Source: Aquisediminimonas sp031376385 (GTDB lineage: Bacteria > Pseudomonadota > Alphaproteobacteria > Sphingomonadales > Sphingomonadaceae). From it: a stretch of 64,000 bases of DNA. The notes under the pieces are model-generated. The model saw only the letters and a list, made by a program, of their open reading frames with translations. It ran no database searches and was not told where the DNA came from. The first letter of the stretch is position 1, and the number at the start of each line of letters is the position of its first letter. Made by a program: the position numbers and the translations under genes. The stretch is taken from positions 1 to 64,000 of the forward strand of contig JANMDQ010000018.1 in NCBI GenBank assembly GCA_031376385.1, written 5' to 3'. Positions 17,841 through 26,405 of this stretch are shown in pieces.

Positions 17841-18997
17841 GCGTCAAGCGGCATTACGTATTGGCAGCAGGCGGCACTGGCGGGCATATGATGCCGGCCC
17901 ACGCCCTAGCTGTTGAACTGATGGAGCGCGGCCATCATGTTGCGCTTATTACGGATGAGCGCGGTGCGAAAATCCCTGGGCTGTTTGAAGGCGTTCCCGT
18001 CCACATCCTTCCTGCGGGTCGCATGGGCAGCAATCCGCTGAGCCTGTTCCGCGCGGCGCGCGCGATCTGGGCAGGAAGAGGGATGGCGCTGCGGCTCTAC
18101 GAAACATTTCAGCCGAGCGCCGTGATTGGATTTGGTGGCTATCCCGCACTTCCGGCGTTGCTGGCCGCATTCAAAGCCAAAGTGCCTACCGCAATCCACG
18201 AACAAAATGCAGTGCTGGGTCGCGTCAATCGCTACGTCGCGGGTAAGGTTAACGCGATTGCGCTTGGCTTTCCGGCTGTCCAGCGTTTGAAGCCGCGCGA
18301 TGCCGGCAAGACCCACGTCGTTGGCAATCCCGTTCGCCCGGAAGTGCTCGCTTTGCGAGACCAACCCTATCCAGCGATTGACGGCGAAGGTGTGCTGCGG
18401 GTGATGGTCATTGGCGGCAGTCAAGGCGCTTCGATCCTGTCTGAAATTGTTCCAGATGGCCTCGCGATGCTTCCCCCCAGCCTCAAACGCCGTCTGCAAG
18501 TCACCCAGCAATGTCGCCCCGAAGATATCGATGCCGTGCGCAAACGCTATGCCGACCTTGCCATTCCCGCAGACTTGGCGACTTATATGGAGGACATGCC
18601 GGAGCGACTGGCCTGGACGCACCTCATGATTGCGCGGTCCGGCGCGTCAACCATTGCAGAATTGACTGCCGCTGGCCGTCCGGCAATTTTTGTGCCCTTG
18701 CCCAGTGCCACTGACGATCATCAGACGTTCAACACGGCTGAAATGGTTGAATCCGGCGGCGCACGGATGATCCATCAGCGCAATTTCACGCCTGTCGAGC
18801 TTGCCAAGCAAATGCAGAAACTGGGCCTAGAAACCGAAGGGCTGATCGTGGCGGCGAAGCGCGCCTGGACCTGCGGGCGGCCCCATGCGGCAAAGGACTT
18901 GGCGGATATTGTCGAAGGCCTTAGCAAGCCCCCGGTGCAGGACGGCCTTGGCGCAGAAGGCTGGCAGGGCGGCACTCTTGCCGGGGCAAGCGCATGA
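17837..18997 (+). CDS. murG: Lipid II synthase MurG (UDP-GlcNAc transferase)
   Basis: Membrane-associated GT-B glycosyltransferase converting lipid I to lipid II. N-terminal GGTGGHMMPA loop, GFGGYPALPAL, IHEQNAVLGRVNR, the GGSQGA loop of the C-terminal domain and RSGASTIAEL with the UDP-GlcNAc site. 386 residues, slightly longer than E. coli MurG because of a C-terminal tail. ATGA overlaps at both ends. Confidence 0.95.
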   Translation: MSVKRHYVLAAGGTGGHMMPAHALAVELMERGHHVALITDERGAKIPGLFEGVPVHILPAGRMGSNPLSLFRAARAIWAGRGMALRLYETFQPSAVIGFGGYPALPALLAAFKAKVPTAIHEQNAVLGRVNRYVAGKVNAIALGFPAVQRLKPRDAGKTHVVGNPVRPEVLALRDQPYPAIDGEGVLRVMVIGGSQGASILSEIVPDGLAMLPPSLKRRLQVTQQCRPEDIDAVRKRYADLAIPADLATYMEDMPERLAWTHLMIARSGASTIAELTAAGRPAIFVPLPSATDDHQTFNTAEMVESGGARMIHQRNFTPVELAKQMQKLGLETEGLIVAAKRAWTCGRPHAAKDLADIVEGLSKPPVQDGLGAEGWQGGTLAGASA

Positions 18998-20403
18998 ACG
19001 GCGTCGGAACCGATATTGGCACGATCCACTTCATCGGCATTGGCGGCATCGGCATGTCGGGTATTGCCGAAGTGATGCACAATATGGGCTATAAGGTGCA
19101 AGGCACTGACATTGCCGAAGGCTATGTGGTGGAAGGCCTGCGCAAGCGAGGCATCCCTGTGATGATTGGTCATGACGCGACGAACTTGGGCGACGCGGCT
19201 GTTGTCGTGACGTCCACTGCAGTCAGCCGGAAAACCAACCCCGAAGTGGAAGCCGCTTATGAGCGCCGCATACCAGTGGTGCGCCGCGCGGAAATGCTCG
19301 CTGAACTGATGCGGCTAAAACGCACAGTCGCCGTTGCGGGCACTCACGGGAAAACGACGACGACATCCATGATTGCAGCGATGCTGGATGCTGGCGGGAT
19401 TGACCCCACTGTCATCAACGGCGGGATTATCAACCAATATGGCTCCAACGCGCGTCTCGGTGATAGCGACTGGATGGTGGTTGAGGCCGATGAAAGCGAC
19501 GGCAGTTTCCTGCGGCTTGATGGCACCATAGCCATCGTGACGAATATCGATCCCGAACATCTTGATCATTACGGCGATTTTGACGGGGCAAAGAAAGCCT
19601 ATGTCGAGTTCATCGAAAATGTGCCGTTTTACGGCGTGGCGATCCTTTGCCTAGATCACCCTGAAGTGCAGGCCATCATCCCGCGCATCCGGGACCGGCG
19701 GATCACGACTTACGGCTTTGCGGCGCAGGCGGATATCCGGGGCGAAAATGTCACGCCCGTTCCCGGCGGCAACCAGTTCGATGTCGTCGTGCGGTCGCGC
19801 GACGGTGTCCAACGCACGATTAGCGAAATCATACTTCCCATGCCCGGACGGCATAATGTGCAGAACGCGTTGTCGGCTATTGCAGTTGGCCTTGAAATGG
19901 GGATGAGCGACGCGGACGTTGCACGCGGATTTGCCAATTTTGGCGGCGTCAAACGGCGCTTTACCAAGGTGGGCGAAATGGATGGTATTACCGTGATCGA
20001 TGATTACGGCCACCACCCTGTTGAAATCCGTGCCGTGCTTTCAGCGGCACGTGAAGGGGCTACGGGCCGCGTTATCGCCGTCTGCCAACCGCACCGCTAT
20101 TCGCGTCTTGGCGGATTGATGGAGGAATTTGCGACAGCCTTTAACGATGCAGACATGGTCTACATTGCGCCTGTTTATGCCGCTGGCGAAGCGCCGATTG
20201 AAGGCGTGGATGCAGCTGCACTTGTTGGCAAAATCAAACGGCGCGGGCATTATTCCGCAAGCGAAGTCGCCGACGCGGCAGAACTGGCGCGGGTGATTGC
20301 CGACGTTGCTAAGCCTGGCGACACAGTTGTGTGTCTGGGGGCCGGGGATATCACGAAATGGGCCGCTGGGCTCGCTGATGCCGTCCGCGGGGTGCGGGGA
20401 TGA
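18994..20403 (+). CDS. murC: UDP-MurNAc:L-alanine ligase MurC
   Basis: First amino-acid ligase of the stem peptide. The N-terminal IHFIGIGGIGMSG nucleotide-binding motif, ATP loop AGTHGKTTTT, the VEADESDGSFL, NIDPEHLDHY and DDYGHHPVEI blocks are all intact in 469 residues. ATGA overlaps with murG and murB. Confidence 0.95.
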   Translation: MNGVGTDIGTIHFIGIGGIGMSGIAEVMHNMGYKVQGTDIAEGYVVEGLRKRGIPVMIGHDATNLGDAAVVVTSTAVSRKTNPEVEAAYERRIPVVRRAEMLAELMRLKRTVAVAGTHGKTTTTSMIAAMLDAGGIDPTVINGGIINQYGSNARLGDSDWMVVEADESDGSFLRLDGTIAIVTNIDPEHLDHYGDFDGAKKAYVEFIENVPFYGVAILCLDHPEVQAIIPRIRDRRITTYGFAAQADIRGENVTPVPGGNQFDVVVRSRDGVQRTISEIILPMPGRHNVQNALSAIAVGLEMGMSDADVARGFANFGGVKRRFTKVGEMDGITVIDDYGHHPVEIRAVLSAAREGATGRVIAVCQPHRYSRLGGLMEEFATAFNDADMVYIAPVYAAGEAPIEGVDAAALVGKIKRRGHYSASEVADAAELARVIADVAKPGDTVVCLGAGDITKWAAGLADAVRGVRG

Positions 20404-21398
20404 GTTGTGAACGCGGCACTTTACTCCCCTCCCCTTCAGGGGAGGGGTTGGGGGTGGGGAGTGCCCAACACTCTGCGCTCGACGTGACACTCCCCACCCC
20501 AACCCCTCCCCTGAAAGGGAGGGGCTTAGTGCGAGGCAAACTCACCCCCAACGCCCCGCTCGCCCCACTGGTCTGGTTCAAATCGGGCGGGCGCGCAGAG
20601 TGGTTGTTCGAACCCAAAGACACAGCTGACTTGCAACATTTCTTGCGCACTCTTGATCCTGCCGTGCCTGTCATGGCGTTGGGCCTGGGTTCAAACTTGA
20701 TCGTCCGCGATGGCGGCGTGCCCGGCGTTGTCGTGCGGCTGGGCAAAGCTTTTGGGGCGGTTGCGCCGCAGGACGATTTCGTCCTGTCTTGCGGGGGCGG
20801 GGCGTCTGGCATTCTTGTGTCATCGACTGCGCGCGACGCAGGCATTGCGGGCCTTGAATTTCTGCGATCCATCCCTGGCACGGTCGGGGGCTTCGTGCGC
20901 ATGAACGGCGGCGCTTACGGGCGTGAGACGAAGGACATCCTTCTCGAGTGCGATCTTGTTCTCCGGTCGGGGGACATAGTGACGCTGTCGGCCGATGACC
21001 TTGGTTACACTTATCGCCATTCTGAACTGCCCGCAGGAGCGATTGTTGTTGCGGCCCGGTTTCAAGGCCAGGCTGGCGTTTCTGCCGCCATTCAGGAGGA
21101 AATGGACCGCATTTCTGCCGGCCGTGAAGCGTCCCAACCGCTCAGATCCAAAACCGGCGGATCGACCTTCAAGAATCCTGAAGGTCACAAGGCCTGGGAA
21201 CTGGTTGACGCGGCGGGATGTCGAGGCCTGCAAATCGGTGGTGCGCAGGTTTCAGAAAAGCACACCAATTTCCTGATCAACACAGGCGACGCGACCAGTG
21301 CGGATATCGAGGCGCTGGGCGATGAAATCCGCGCACGCGTGCTGGCCGCGTCCGGGGTGGAATTGCAGTGGGAAATTCAACGGGTGGGGGTGAAATGA
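20400..21398 (+). CDS. murB: UDP-N-acetylenolpyruvoylglucosamine reductase MurB with repeat-encoded N-terminus
   Basis: FAD enzyme reducing UDP-GlcNAc-enolpyruvate to UDP-MurNAc with NADPH. FAD-domain blocks LGLGSNLIVRDGG and GFVRMNGGAYG, and GGSTFKNPEG with the catalytic Ser, are intact. The ATG at 20400 overlaps the murC stop (ATGA), but residues about 9-42 are encoded by a large palindromic repeat (20424-20524). Ordinary MurB sequence resumes at VRGKLTPNAPLAPL. GTG 20529 is an in-frame alternative start and has the purine-rich GGGAGGGG, itself part of the repeat, upstream; it would give a 289-residue protein of normal size. Which start is used cannot be settled here. Confidence 0.9.
   Translation: MSCERGTLLPSPSGEGLGVGSAQHSALDVTLPTPTPPLKGRGLVRGKLTPNAPLAPLVWFKSGGRAEWLFEPKDTADLQHFLRTLDPAVPVMALGLGSNLIVRDGGVPGVVVRLGKAFGAVAPQDDFVLSCGGGASGILVSSTARDAGIAGLEFLRSIPGTVGGFVRMNGGAYGRETKDILLECDLVLRSGDIVTLSADDLGYTYRHSELPAGAIVVAARFQGQAGVSAAIQEEMDRISAGREASQPLRSKTGGSTFKNPEGHKAWELVDAAGCRGLQIGGAQVSEKHTNFLINTGDATSADIEALGDEIRARVLAASGVELQWEIQRVGVK
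20424..20524. repeat. Palindromic element inside murB
   Basis: Arms 20424-20463 and 20488-20524 are near-perfect inverted copies (one base deleted and about two changes) around a 24-base spacer. Each arm contains its own small hairpin (CCCTCCCC-TTCA-GGGGAGGG). The C-rich/G-rich unit resembles widely dispersed bacterial repeats. It has no stop codon in the murB frame. Confidence 0.88.
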
Positions 21399-21544
21399 TG
21401 ATCCGTTGTTTAAAACTCACCGTTCGAATTGAGCTTGTCGAAATGCTCCCTTCTCGCTGTGTAACCAAAAATCAGAAAGGGAGGACTTCGACAGGCTCAG
21501 TCCGAACGGCGTTTTTGGGGTTGACGGAGATTGCAGATGACTAA
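21395..21544 (+). CDS. Possible 49-codon bridging ORF between murB and ddl
   Basis: ATG 21395 overlaps the murB stop as ATGA, the coupling pattern used throughout this cluster. The frame stays open through the palindromic repeat at 21420-21509 and ends at TAA 21542-21544, just inside ddl (start 21537) in a different frame. The peptide looks like translated repeat and need not be functional. Translation of it could carry ribosomes to the ddl start. No direct evidence that it is translated. Confidence 0.3.
   Translation: MMIRCLKLTVRIELVEMLPSRCVTKNQKGRTSTGSVRTAFLGLTEIADD
21420..21509. repeat. Palindromic repeat in the murB-ddl junction
   Basis: Arms 21420-21452 and 21476-21509 are inverted copies with a few mismatches around a 23-base spacer. 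The right arm holds CTTCGACAGGCTCAGTCCGA, a core I recognise as a very common dispersed bacterial repeat. CGTTTTTGG follows the right arm, so the RNA could form a terminator-like hairpin. It differs in sequence from the murB element. Confidence 0.85.
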
Positions 21545-22463
21545 CGCCACCCTCATCCATGTCGCCGTCCTGATGGGCGGATGGTCGAGCGAACGCTCGG
21601 TCTCGCTTTCCAGTGGCAATGGTATTGCTGAAGCGCTCGAACGCGTCGGCTACCACGTCACACGGATCGACATGGATCGCGACATTGCGCTGCGCCTCTT
21701 TGAGATCAAGCCAGATGTCGTTTTCAATGCGCTCCACGGCACGCCCGGCGAAGACGGCACGGTGCAGGGCATGATGGACCTGATGGGCATCAAATATACG
21801 CACAGCGGCCTCGCCACATCCGTCATCGCGATTGACAAACAGCTGACCAAACAGGCGCTGACGCCGCACGGCATCCGGATGCCTGGCGGCCATATTGTGA
21901 AAAGCGAAAGCCTGTATCTCAGCGACCCGCTGCCGCGCCCTTATGTGCTCAAGCCTGTCAATGAAGGCTCTTCTGTTGGCGTCGCGATTGTGACGAAGGA
22001 AAGCAATTACGGTGATCCCATCGGTCGTGATGCCGCGGGGCCTTGGCAGACCTTTGATGAATTGCTGGCTGAACCGTTTATCCGCGGCCGCGAATTGACC
22101 GTCGCCGTGCTGGGCGACCGCGCGCTGTGCGTCACAGAATTGCAGCCTAAAACCGGCTTTTATGATTTTGATGCCAAATATACCGACGGAATGACGGATC
22201 ATATCTGCCCGGCAAACATCCCAGCCGATGTCGCCACTGCGATGATGGAAATGGCGTTGAAGGGCCACCGCGTGCTGGGCTGCAATGGCACGTCTCGGTC
22301 AGACTTTCGCTGGGATGATGAAAAGGGTGTCGAAGGCGTCTTCCTTCTCGAAATCAATACGCAGCCCGGCATGACGCCCCTAAGCTTGGTGCCCGAACAG
22401 GCCAAGCAGATGGGCATATCTTACGAACAATTGGTCGATATCATCGTGAAGGACGCCCTCTAA
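21537..22463 (+). CDS. ddl: D-alanine--D-alanine ligase
   Basis: ATP-grasp enzyme making D-Ala-D-Ala for MurF. 308 residues. N-terminal LMGGWSSERSVSLSSG, NALHGTPGEDGTVQG, KPVNEGSSVGV in the ATP-grasp core and LLEINTQPGMTPLSLVPEQA at the metal site are present. ATG 21537 follows GGAG at 21526-21529; the TTG at 21531 is a poorer choice. Its upstream junction with murB is the only one from mraZ to ftsA that is not an overlap. Confidence 0.94.
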   Translation: MTNATLIHVAVLMGGWSSERSVSLSSGNGIAEALERVGYHVTRIDMDRDIALRLFEIKPDVVFNALHGTPGEDGTVQGMMDLMGIKYTHSGLATSVIAIDKQLTKQALTPHGIRMPGGHIVKSESLYLSDPLPRPYVLKPVNEGSSVGVAIVTKESNYGDPIGRDAAGPWQTFDELLAEPFIRGRELTVAVLGDRALCVTELQPKTGFYDFDAKYTDGMTDHICPANIPADVATAMMEMALKGHRVLGCNGTSRSDFRWDDEKGVEGVFLLEINTQPGMTPLSLVPEQAKQMGISYEQLVDIIVKDAL

Positions 22464-23410
22464 TGGCCACGCGAACAGCAACACGAGTGCCAAGCCGTAC
22501 CAAAGTCACGCGCAAACCTGCACGCAAGGGCACGGCGAAGCGTGTCCGCGGAAAGGGCAAGTCCTGGTTTCCCAAAATGACGTTCCTCGACCGCGTTCCC
22601 GTGAGCGAACGGTTCATTGACCGGGCGATCACGGGATTGACGGTTGGGATCATCGGATTGGCGGCAGTCGGTTTTGCCTGGGTATCCGGGTTGCCGGGAT
22701 ATGTCGGCACCGAGTTAGCGCAGGCCGCGGGACGTGCAGGCTTCGCTGTCAAGCGGGTAGAACTGACCGGGCTCGACCGGATGGACCGGTTGACCGTCTA
22801 TAATATTGCGCTGGATCAACATTCAATGGCCATGCCGTTGGTTGATTTGGAAAAGGTGCGCAGCCAGTTGATGCGGTACGGCTGGGTGGAAGATGCGCGG
22901 GTATCGCGCCGTTTGCCCGATACGCTGGTGGTCGACATCGTGGAGCGCAAGCCCGCTGCAATTTGGCAGAATAACAAGAAACTGAGCTTGATTGATGCGA
23001 AAGGTGTCGTCTTGGAAAGGGTCAATCCGGATACCATGCCAGCACTACCTGTCCTTGTGGGGGCAAATGCCAATCGCGAAGCTGTCGCGCTCAATAGTCT
23101 GATCGCGCAGGCCCCCTCACTCAAATCCTCAATTACATCGGCGAGCTGGATCGGCAATCGGCGTTGGGACATGCAATTCAAATCGGGCGAAATACTGGCA
23201 CTCCCCGAAGGTGAAGAGGCCGCAGGAAAGGCGATGATGCGCTTTGCCAGGATAGACGGCGTCGAACGGCTGCTGGGACGGGGCTTTGTTCGTTTCGATA
23301 TGCGAGATCCTAAGAAAATGGTCGTTCGTGTCGCCAAAAAGGATGCAGCAAAGGCTGAACCGGCACGCGCGGATGCCGTCGCTGCGGCAAACAAGGGGAG
23401 TGACGGATAA
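22463..23410 (+). CDS. ftsQ: Cell division protein FtsQ
   Basis: Bitopic divisome scaffold that links FtsL/FtsB. 315 residues: a basic N-terminal cytoplasmic tail of about 50 residues, a membrane helix (about 56-76), a POTRA domain (VKRVELTGLDRMDRLTVYNI) and the FtsQ beta domain (ARVSRRLPDTLVVDIVERKPAAIW). Start overlaps the ddl stop by one base (TAATG). Confidence 0.9.
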   Translation: MATRTATRVPSRTKVTRKPARKGTAKRVRGKGKSWFPKMTFLDRVPVSERFIDRAITGLTVGIIGLAAVGFAWVSGLPGYVGTELAQAAGRAGFAVKRVELTGLDRMDRLTVYNIALDQHSMAMPLVDLEKVRSQLMRYGWVEDARVSRRLPDTLVVDIVERKPAAIWQNNKKLSLIDAKGVVLERVNPDTMPALPVLVGANANREAVALNSLIAQAPSLKSSITSASWIGNRRWDMQFKSGEILALPEGEEAAGKAMMRFARIDGVERLLGRGFVRFDMRDPKKMVVRVAKKDAAKAEPARADAVAAANKGSDG

Positions 23411-24672
23411 TGGCATATGCAAACACAGGATCACTGATCACTGCGTTGGACGTTGGATCATGGAAAGTCTCCGCCCTGATCGCAGAACGCGTCGAAGGCG
23501 GGGATATCCAGGTATTGGGCACGGGGCAGCGTGAAAGCAGGGGGGTGAAACGCGGTTACGTTGCCGATGTCGGCCTGACTGAACAGGCCGTGTGCGAGGC
23601 GATGGAGCAGGCCGAGCGCATGGCAGGCACCAACATAGAGGATGTTTGGGTGAGCTTTTCAGCAGGCGGATTGGCGAGCGACATTGCGTCGGTTGAGGTG
23701 GAGTTGGGTGGCCACCGGATTGAACAAGATGATATTGATGAACTGCTCGCTGCAGGCCGCAATACGCTTGATCCCGATGGCCGGATGATTCTCCACGCGC
23801 AGCCGACGCTTTACACATTGGACGGTCTGACAGGCGTGAAACAACCACTGGGCTTGCACGCTGACACCCTCGGCGTAGATATTCATGTCGTGCTGGCGGA
23901 CGGATCGCCCGTGCGCAATCTCGATCTGTCGGTCCGCAGCGCGCATTTGGACGTGAAGTCTATTGTCGCAGCTCCGGTGGCAACGGGCTATGCCTGCTTG
24001 TCTGAAGAAGAGCGCGAACTAGGTGTGGCCGTGATCGAAATGGGCGCAGGCATCACCAATGTGTCGCTCTTCATTGGTGGGATGCTGGTTGGGTTGCAGT
24101 CCATCCCCTACGGCGCATCAGACATAACCGATGATATCGCGTCGGCCTTTGGAACGCGGCGGGATCAGGCGGAGCGGATGAAGTGCTTTTATGGTTCGGC
24201 GACTGCCTCTCCGCGTGACAATCATGACATGATTGATGTCGCGCCGATCTCTGCTGATGATGAAGCAGGCGAGGGGCACCGTATCACGCGGGCGCAGTTG
24301 ATTGCAGTCATTCGCCAAAGGTTGGATCATTTAATGACGGAAGTATCGCGCGCACTCAAAGACCTTGGCTTTGCCGGCCCTGTCGGTCGTCAAGTGGTGT
24401 TGACCGGCGGTGGGGCGGATCTTCGCGGTATTGCAGATTATGCGCAAAGTGCGCTGGGTCGAGCTGTTCGCATCGGTCGTCCGCGCGGGCTAGTAGGCTT
24501 GCCGCCAGCGCATAGCGGACCCGGTTTTGCGACGCTGGCTGGCCTTGTTCATTACGCTGCATCTAATCCTGTAGATCTTCGGGCTCTAATGCCAGACACG
24601 CAATTAGTGCATTCGGTGAAGAAAGAAGGATTTGTTCAACGGCTAGTCGCGGCCTTTAGAACTGGATATTGA
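23410..24672 (+). CDS. ftsA: Cell division protein FtsA
   Basis: Actin-like ATPase tethering FtsZ to the membrane. 420 residues. ATP-site blocks ALDVGSWKVSALI near the start, VIEMGAGITNVSLF in the middle and VVLTGGGADLRGI near residue 330 are visible, as is the 1C subdomain. The C-terminal FVQRLVAAFRTGY fits the membrane-targeting helix. TAATG overlap with ftsQ. Confidence 0.94.
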   Translation: MAYANTGSLITALDVGSWKVSALIAERVEGGDIQVLGTGQRESRGVKRGYVADVGLTEQAVCEAMEQAERMAGTNIEDVWVSFSAGGLASDIASVEVELGGHRIEQDDIDELLAAGRNTLDPDGRMILHAQPTLYTLDGLTGVKQPLGLHADTLGVDIHVVLADGSPVRNLDLSVRSAHLDVKSIVAAPVATGYACLSEEERELGVAVIEMGAGITNVSLFIGGMLVGLQSIPYGASDITDDIASAFGTRRDQAERMKCFYGSATASPRDNHDMIDVAPISADDEAGEGHRITRAQLIAVIRQRLDHLMTEVSRALKDLGFAGPVGRQVVLTGGGADLRGIADYAQSALGRAVRIGRPRGLVGLPPAHSGPGFATLAGLVHYAASNPVDLRALMPDTQLVHSVKKEGFVQRLVAAFRTGY

Positions 24673-24711
24673 GGGTAGCATAGTTGTGACCCCCTTGATA
24701 TTGGGGCGAAC

Positions 24712-24737
24712 GATTCTAAAAACGCGGTGAATGGTTA
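24712..24737. promoter_or_regulatory. GANTC site and CtrA-like half-site upstream of ftsZ
   Basis: The 152-base ftsA-ftsZ spacer holds GATTC at 24712-24716, a CcrM (GANTC) methylation sequence, and ATGGTTA at 24731-24737, the complement of TAACCAT, close to the CtrA-type TTAACCAT element. In Caulobacter ftsZ is controlled by both CcrM methylation and CtrA; carrying this over is inference. A GGGCGA-TT-TCGCCC hairpin lies at 24786-24799. Confidence 0.4.
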
Positions 24738-24824
24738 CTAATTCGCGTGATTGAAGTGTAGTGTTGGTGCAAGATGATTTTGGGGGGCGATTTCGCCCAG
24801 CAAAACTAGGTTGGGAGAAAGCAA

Positions 24825-26312
24825 ATGAGCATCGAATTTATGTCGTCAGAAATTGATGAATTGCGTCCTCGGATCAGCGTGATTGGTGTCGGCGGTGCTG
24901 GCGGCAACGCCATCGCCAATATGATTGCCAATCAGGTTCAGGGCGTTGATTTTATCGTCGCGAATACCGATGCTCAGGCTCTGAATGCAGCGTCGGCAGA
25001 TCAGCGGATTCAGTTGGGTCTTAAGATCACGCAGGGTCTTGGCGCTGGATCGCGCCCTGAAATTGGCCGCGCTGCTGCCGAAGAAGCACTCGACTCTGTT
25101 GAGAAAGCTCTCGAAGGTGCACATATGTGCTTCATCGCCGCCGGCATGGGTGGCGGCACCGGGACAGGGGCTGCTCCGGTTATCGCCAAGGCTGCTCGAG
25201 ATCGCGGCATCCTGACTGTTGGCGTCGTCACGAAGCCATTTAGCTTTGAAGGCTCGCGCCGGATGAAGTCAGCGGAGGCCGGCATTGCTGAACTGCAAAA
25301 GCACGTCGACACACTGATTGTCATTCCCAACCAAAACTTGTTCCTGATCGCCAATCCGCAAACCACGTTCAAAGAAGCCTTTGAGATGGCTGATGAAGTT
25401 CTGCAGCAGGGCGTGCGCGGGATTACCGATTTGATGGTCATGCCCGGCCTTATCAACCTCGACTTTGCCGACGTTCGTACCGTGATGAGCGAAATGGGCA
25501 AAGCGATGATGGGTACCGGCGAAGCTGAAGGCGAAAATCGCGCGATTGCGGCGGCCGAAAAGGCTATCGCCAACCCGCTGCTTGACGGTGTGTCGATGAA
25601 GGGTGCGAAGGGCGTCATCGTTTCTATTGTTGGCGGCGAAGACATGCGCCTGATGGAAGTGGACGAAGCGGCTAGCCATATCAAAGAATTGGTCGATCCT
25701 GATGCGAATATCATCTGGGGGTCGGCATTCAATTCCGCTCTTGAGGGCAAAATCCGGGTCTCCGTGGTTGCAACGGGTATTGAGGCCGATGCTGCAAGCG
25801 CGCCAGAGCCTGCCCGGGTGTTCTCTTTCCCTAAAGCGACGAAGAAGATAGAAATAGTCCCGGTGGCTGCGGTCGCCGCACCGGCACCAGGCTTTTCGGT
25901 CGCGATGACCGCGGAACCAGAGGCTGCTCCAGTGGTTGCAGAGGCCCCTGTTGTGTTCGCTGATCCGTCAGTTGAAGATATGCCAACAGTTGTCGAACAA
26001 AGGGTCGAAATCGTTCTTACAGCGCCCGAACCGATCGAGACTGAGATGAAAGAAGTGGAAGCCGAGGCTGGTGACGATGAACTGCTGCTTACCCCGCAAG
26101 TCATCGTAGATGATTCGATTATAGGCATTCCAATTGGGCCAACGGCAATAGCCGAGGAAGAGCGTCCTGCTCCGCGCATGCCCGCAGGCGGCGGAACTTT
26201 GTTTGAGCGTATGTCCAACATCGCACGGACAGTGGCGAAGGCCGATCACGAAGAGGGGACTAGGGACCCACTTGACATCCCGCGCTTCCTGAACCGTCAG
26301 AATAACTCTTAA
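24825..26312 (+). CDS. ftsZ: Cell division protein FtsZ
   Basis: Tubulin-like GTPase that builds the Z ring. 495 residues: GTPase core with GVGGAGGNAI and the tubulin signature GGGTGTGAAPV (about 109-119), a variable Ala/Pro/Glu-rich linker (about 330-475) and the C-terminal peptide DIPRFLNRQ (484-492) for FtsA binding. GGGAGAAAGC lies before the ATG. Its own spacer with regulatory-looking sites suggests independent transcription. Confidence 0.96.
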   Translation: MSIEFMSSEIDELRPRISVIGVGGAGGNAIANMIANQVQGVDFIVANTDAQALNAASADQRIQLGLKITQGLGAGSRPEIGRAAAEEALDSVEKALEGAHMCFIAAGMGGGTGTGAAPVIAKAARDRGILTVGVVTKPFSFEGSRRMKSAEAGIAELQKHVDTLIVIPNQNLFLIANPQTTFKEAFEMADEVLQQGVRGITDLMVMPGLINLDFADVRTVMSEMGKAMMGTGEAEGENRAIAAAEKAIANPLLDGVSMKGAKGVIVSIVGGEDMRLMEVDEAASHIKELVDPDANIIWGSAFNSALEGKIRVSVVATGIEADAASAPEPARVFSFPKATKKIEIVPVAAVAAPAPGFSVAMTAEPEAAPVVAEAPVVFADPSVEDMPTVVEQRVEIVLTAPEPIETEMKEVEAEAGDDELLLTPQVIVDDSIIGIPIGPTAIAEEERPAPRMPAGGGTLFERMSNIARTVAKADHEEGTRDPLDIPRFLNRQNNS

Positions 26313-26363
26313 CAGCTTGCCTTGACGCTAAACCGTCACATTCTGCCGTGATCTCAGTGCGCT

Positions 26364-26382
26364 CCCCTTGAAACTCAAGGGG
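26364..26382 (+). terminator. Hairpin after ftsZ
   Basis: CCCCTTGA-AAC-TCAAGGGG forms a perfect 8-bp stem with a three-base loop, 52 bases past the ftsZ stop. The following bases are GGCTTGCT, a weak U tract, so termination may be partial. The same bases include the -35-like TTGAAA of the next promoter candidate. Confidence 0.5.
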
Positions 26383-26397
26383 GGCTTGCTGTATATA
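26368..26397 (+). promoter_or_regulatory. Candidate promoter giving a near-leaderless SPOR-protein mRNA
   Basis: TTGAAA (26368-26373), an 18-base spacer and TATATA (26392-26397). A start site about seven bases downstream would lie within two bases of the ATG at 26406. No ribosome binding site is seen just before that ATG. Prediction only. Confidence 0.35.
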
Positions 26398-26405
26398 GCT
26401 TTGAT

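Noticed and set aside
25010..26221. 403-codon minus-strand frame opposite ftsZ
   Set aside because: Low-complexity Ser/Thr/Ala translation produced by the GC-rich codon use of ftsZ.
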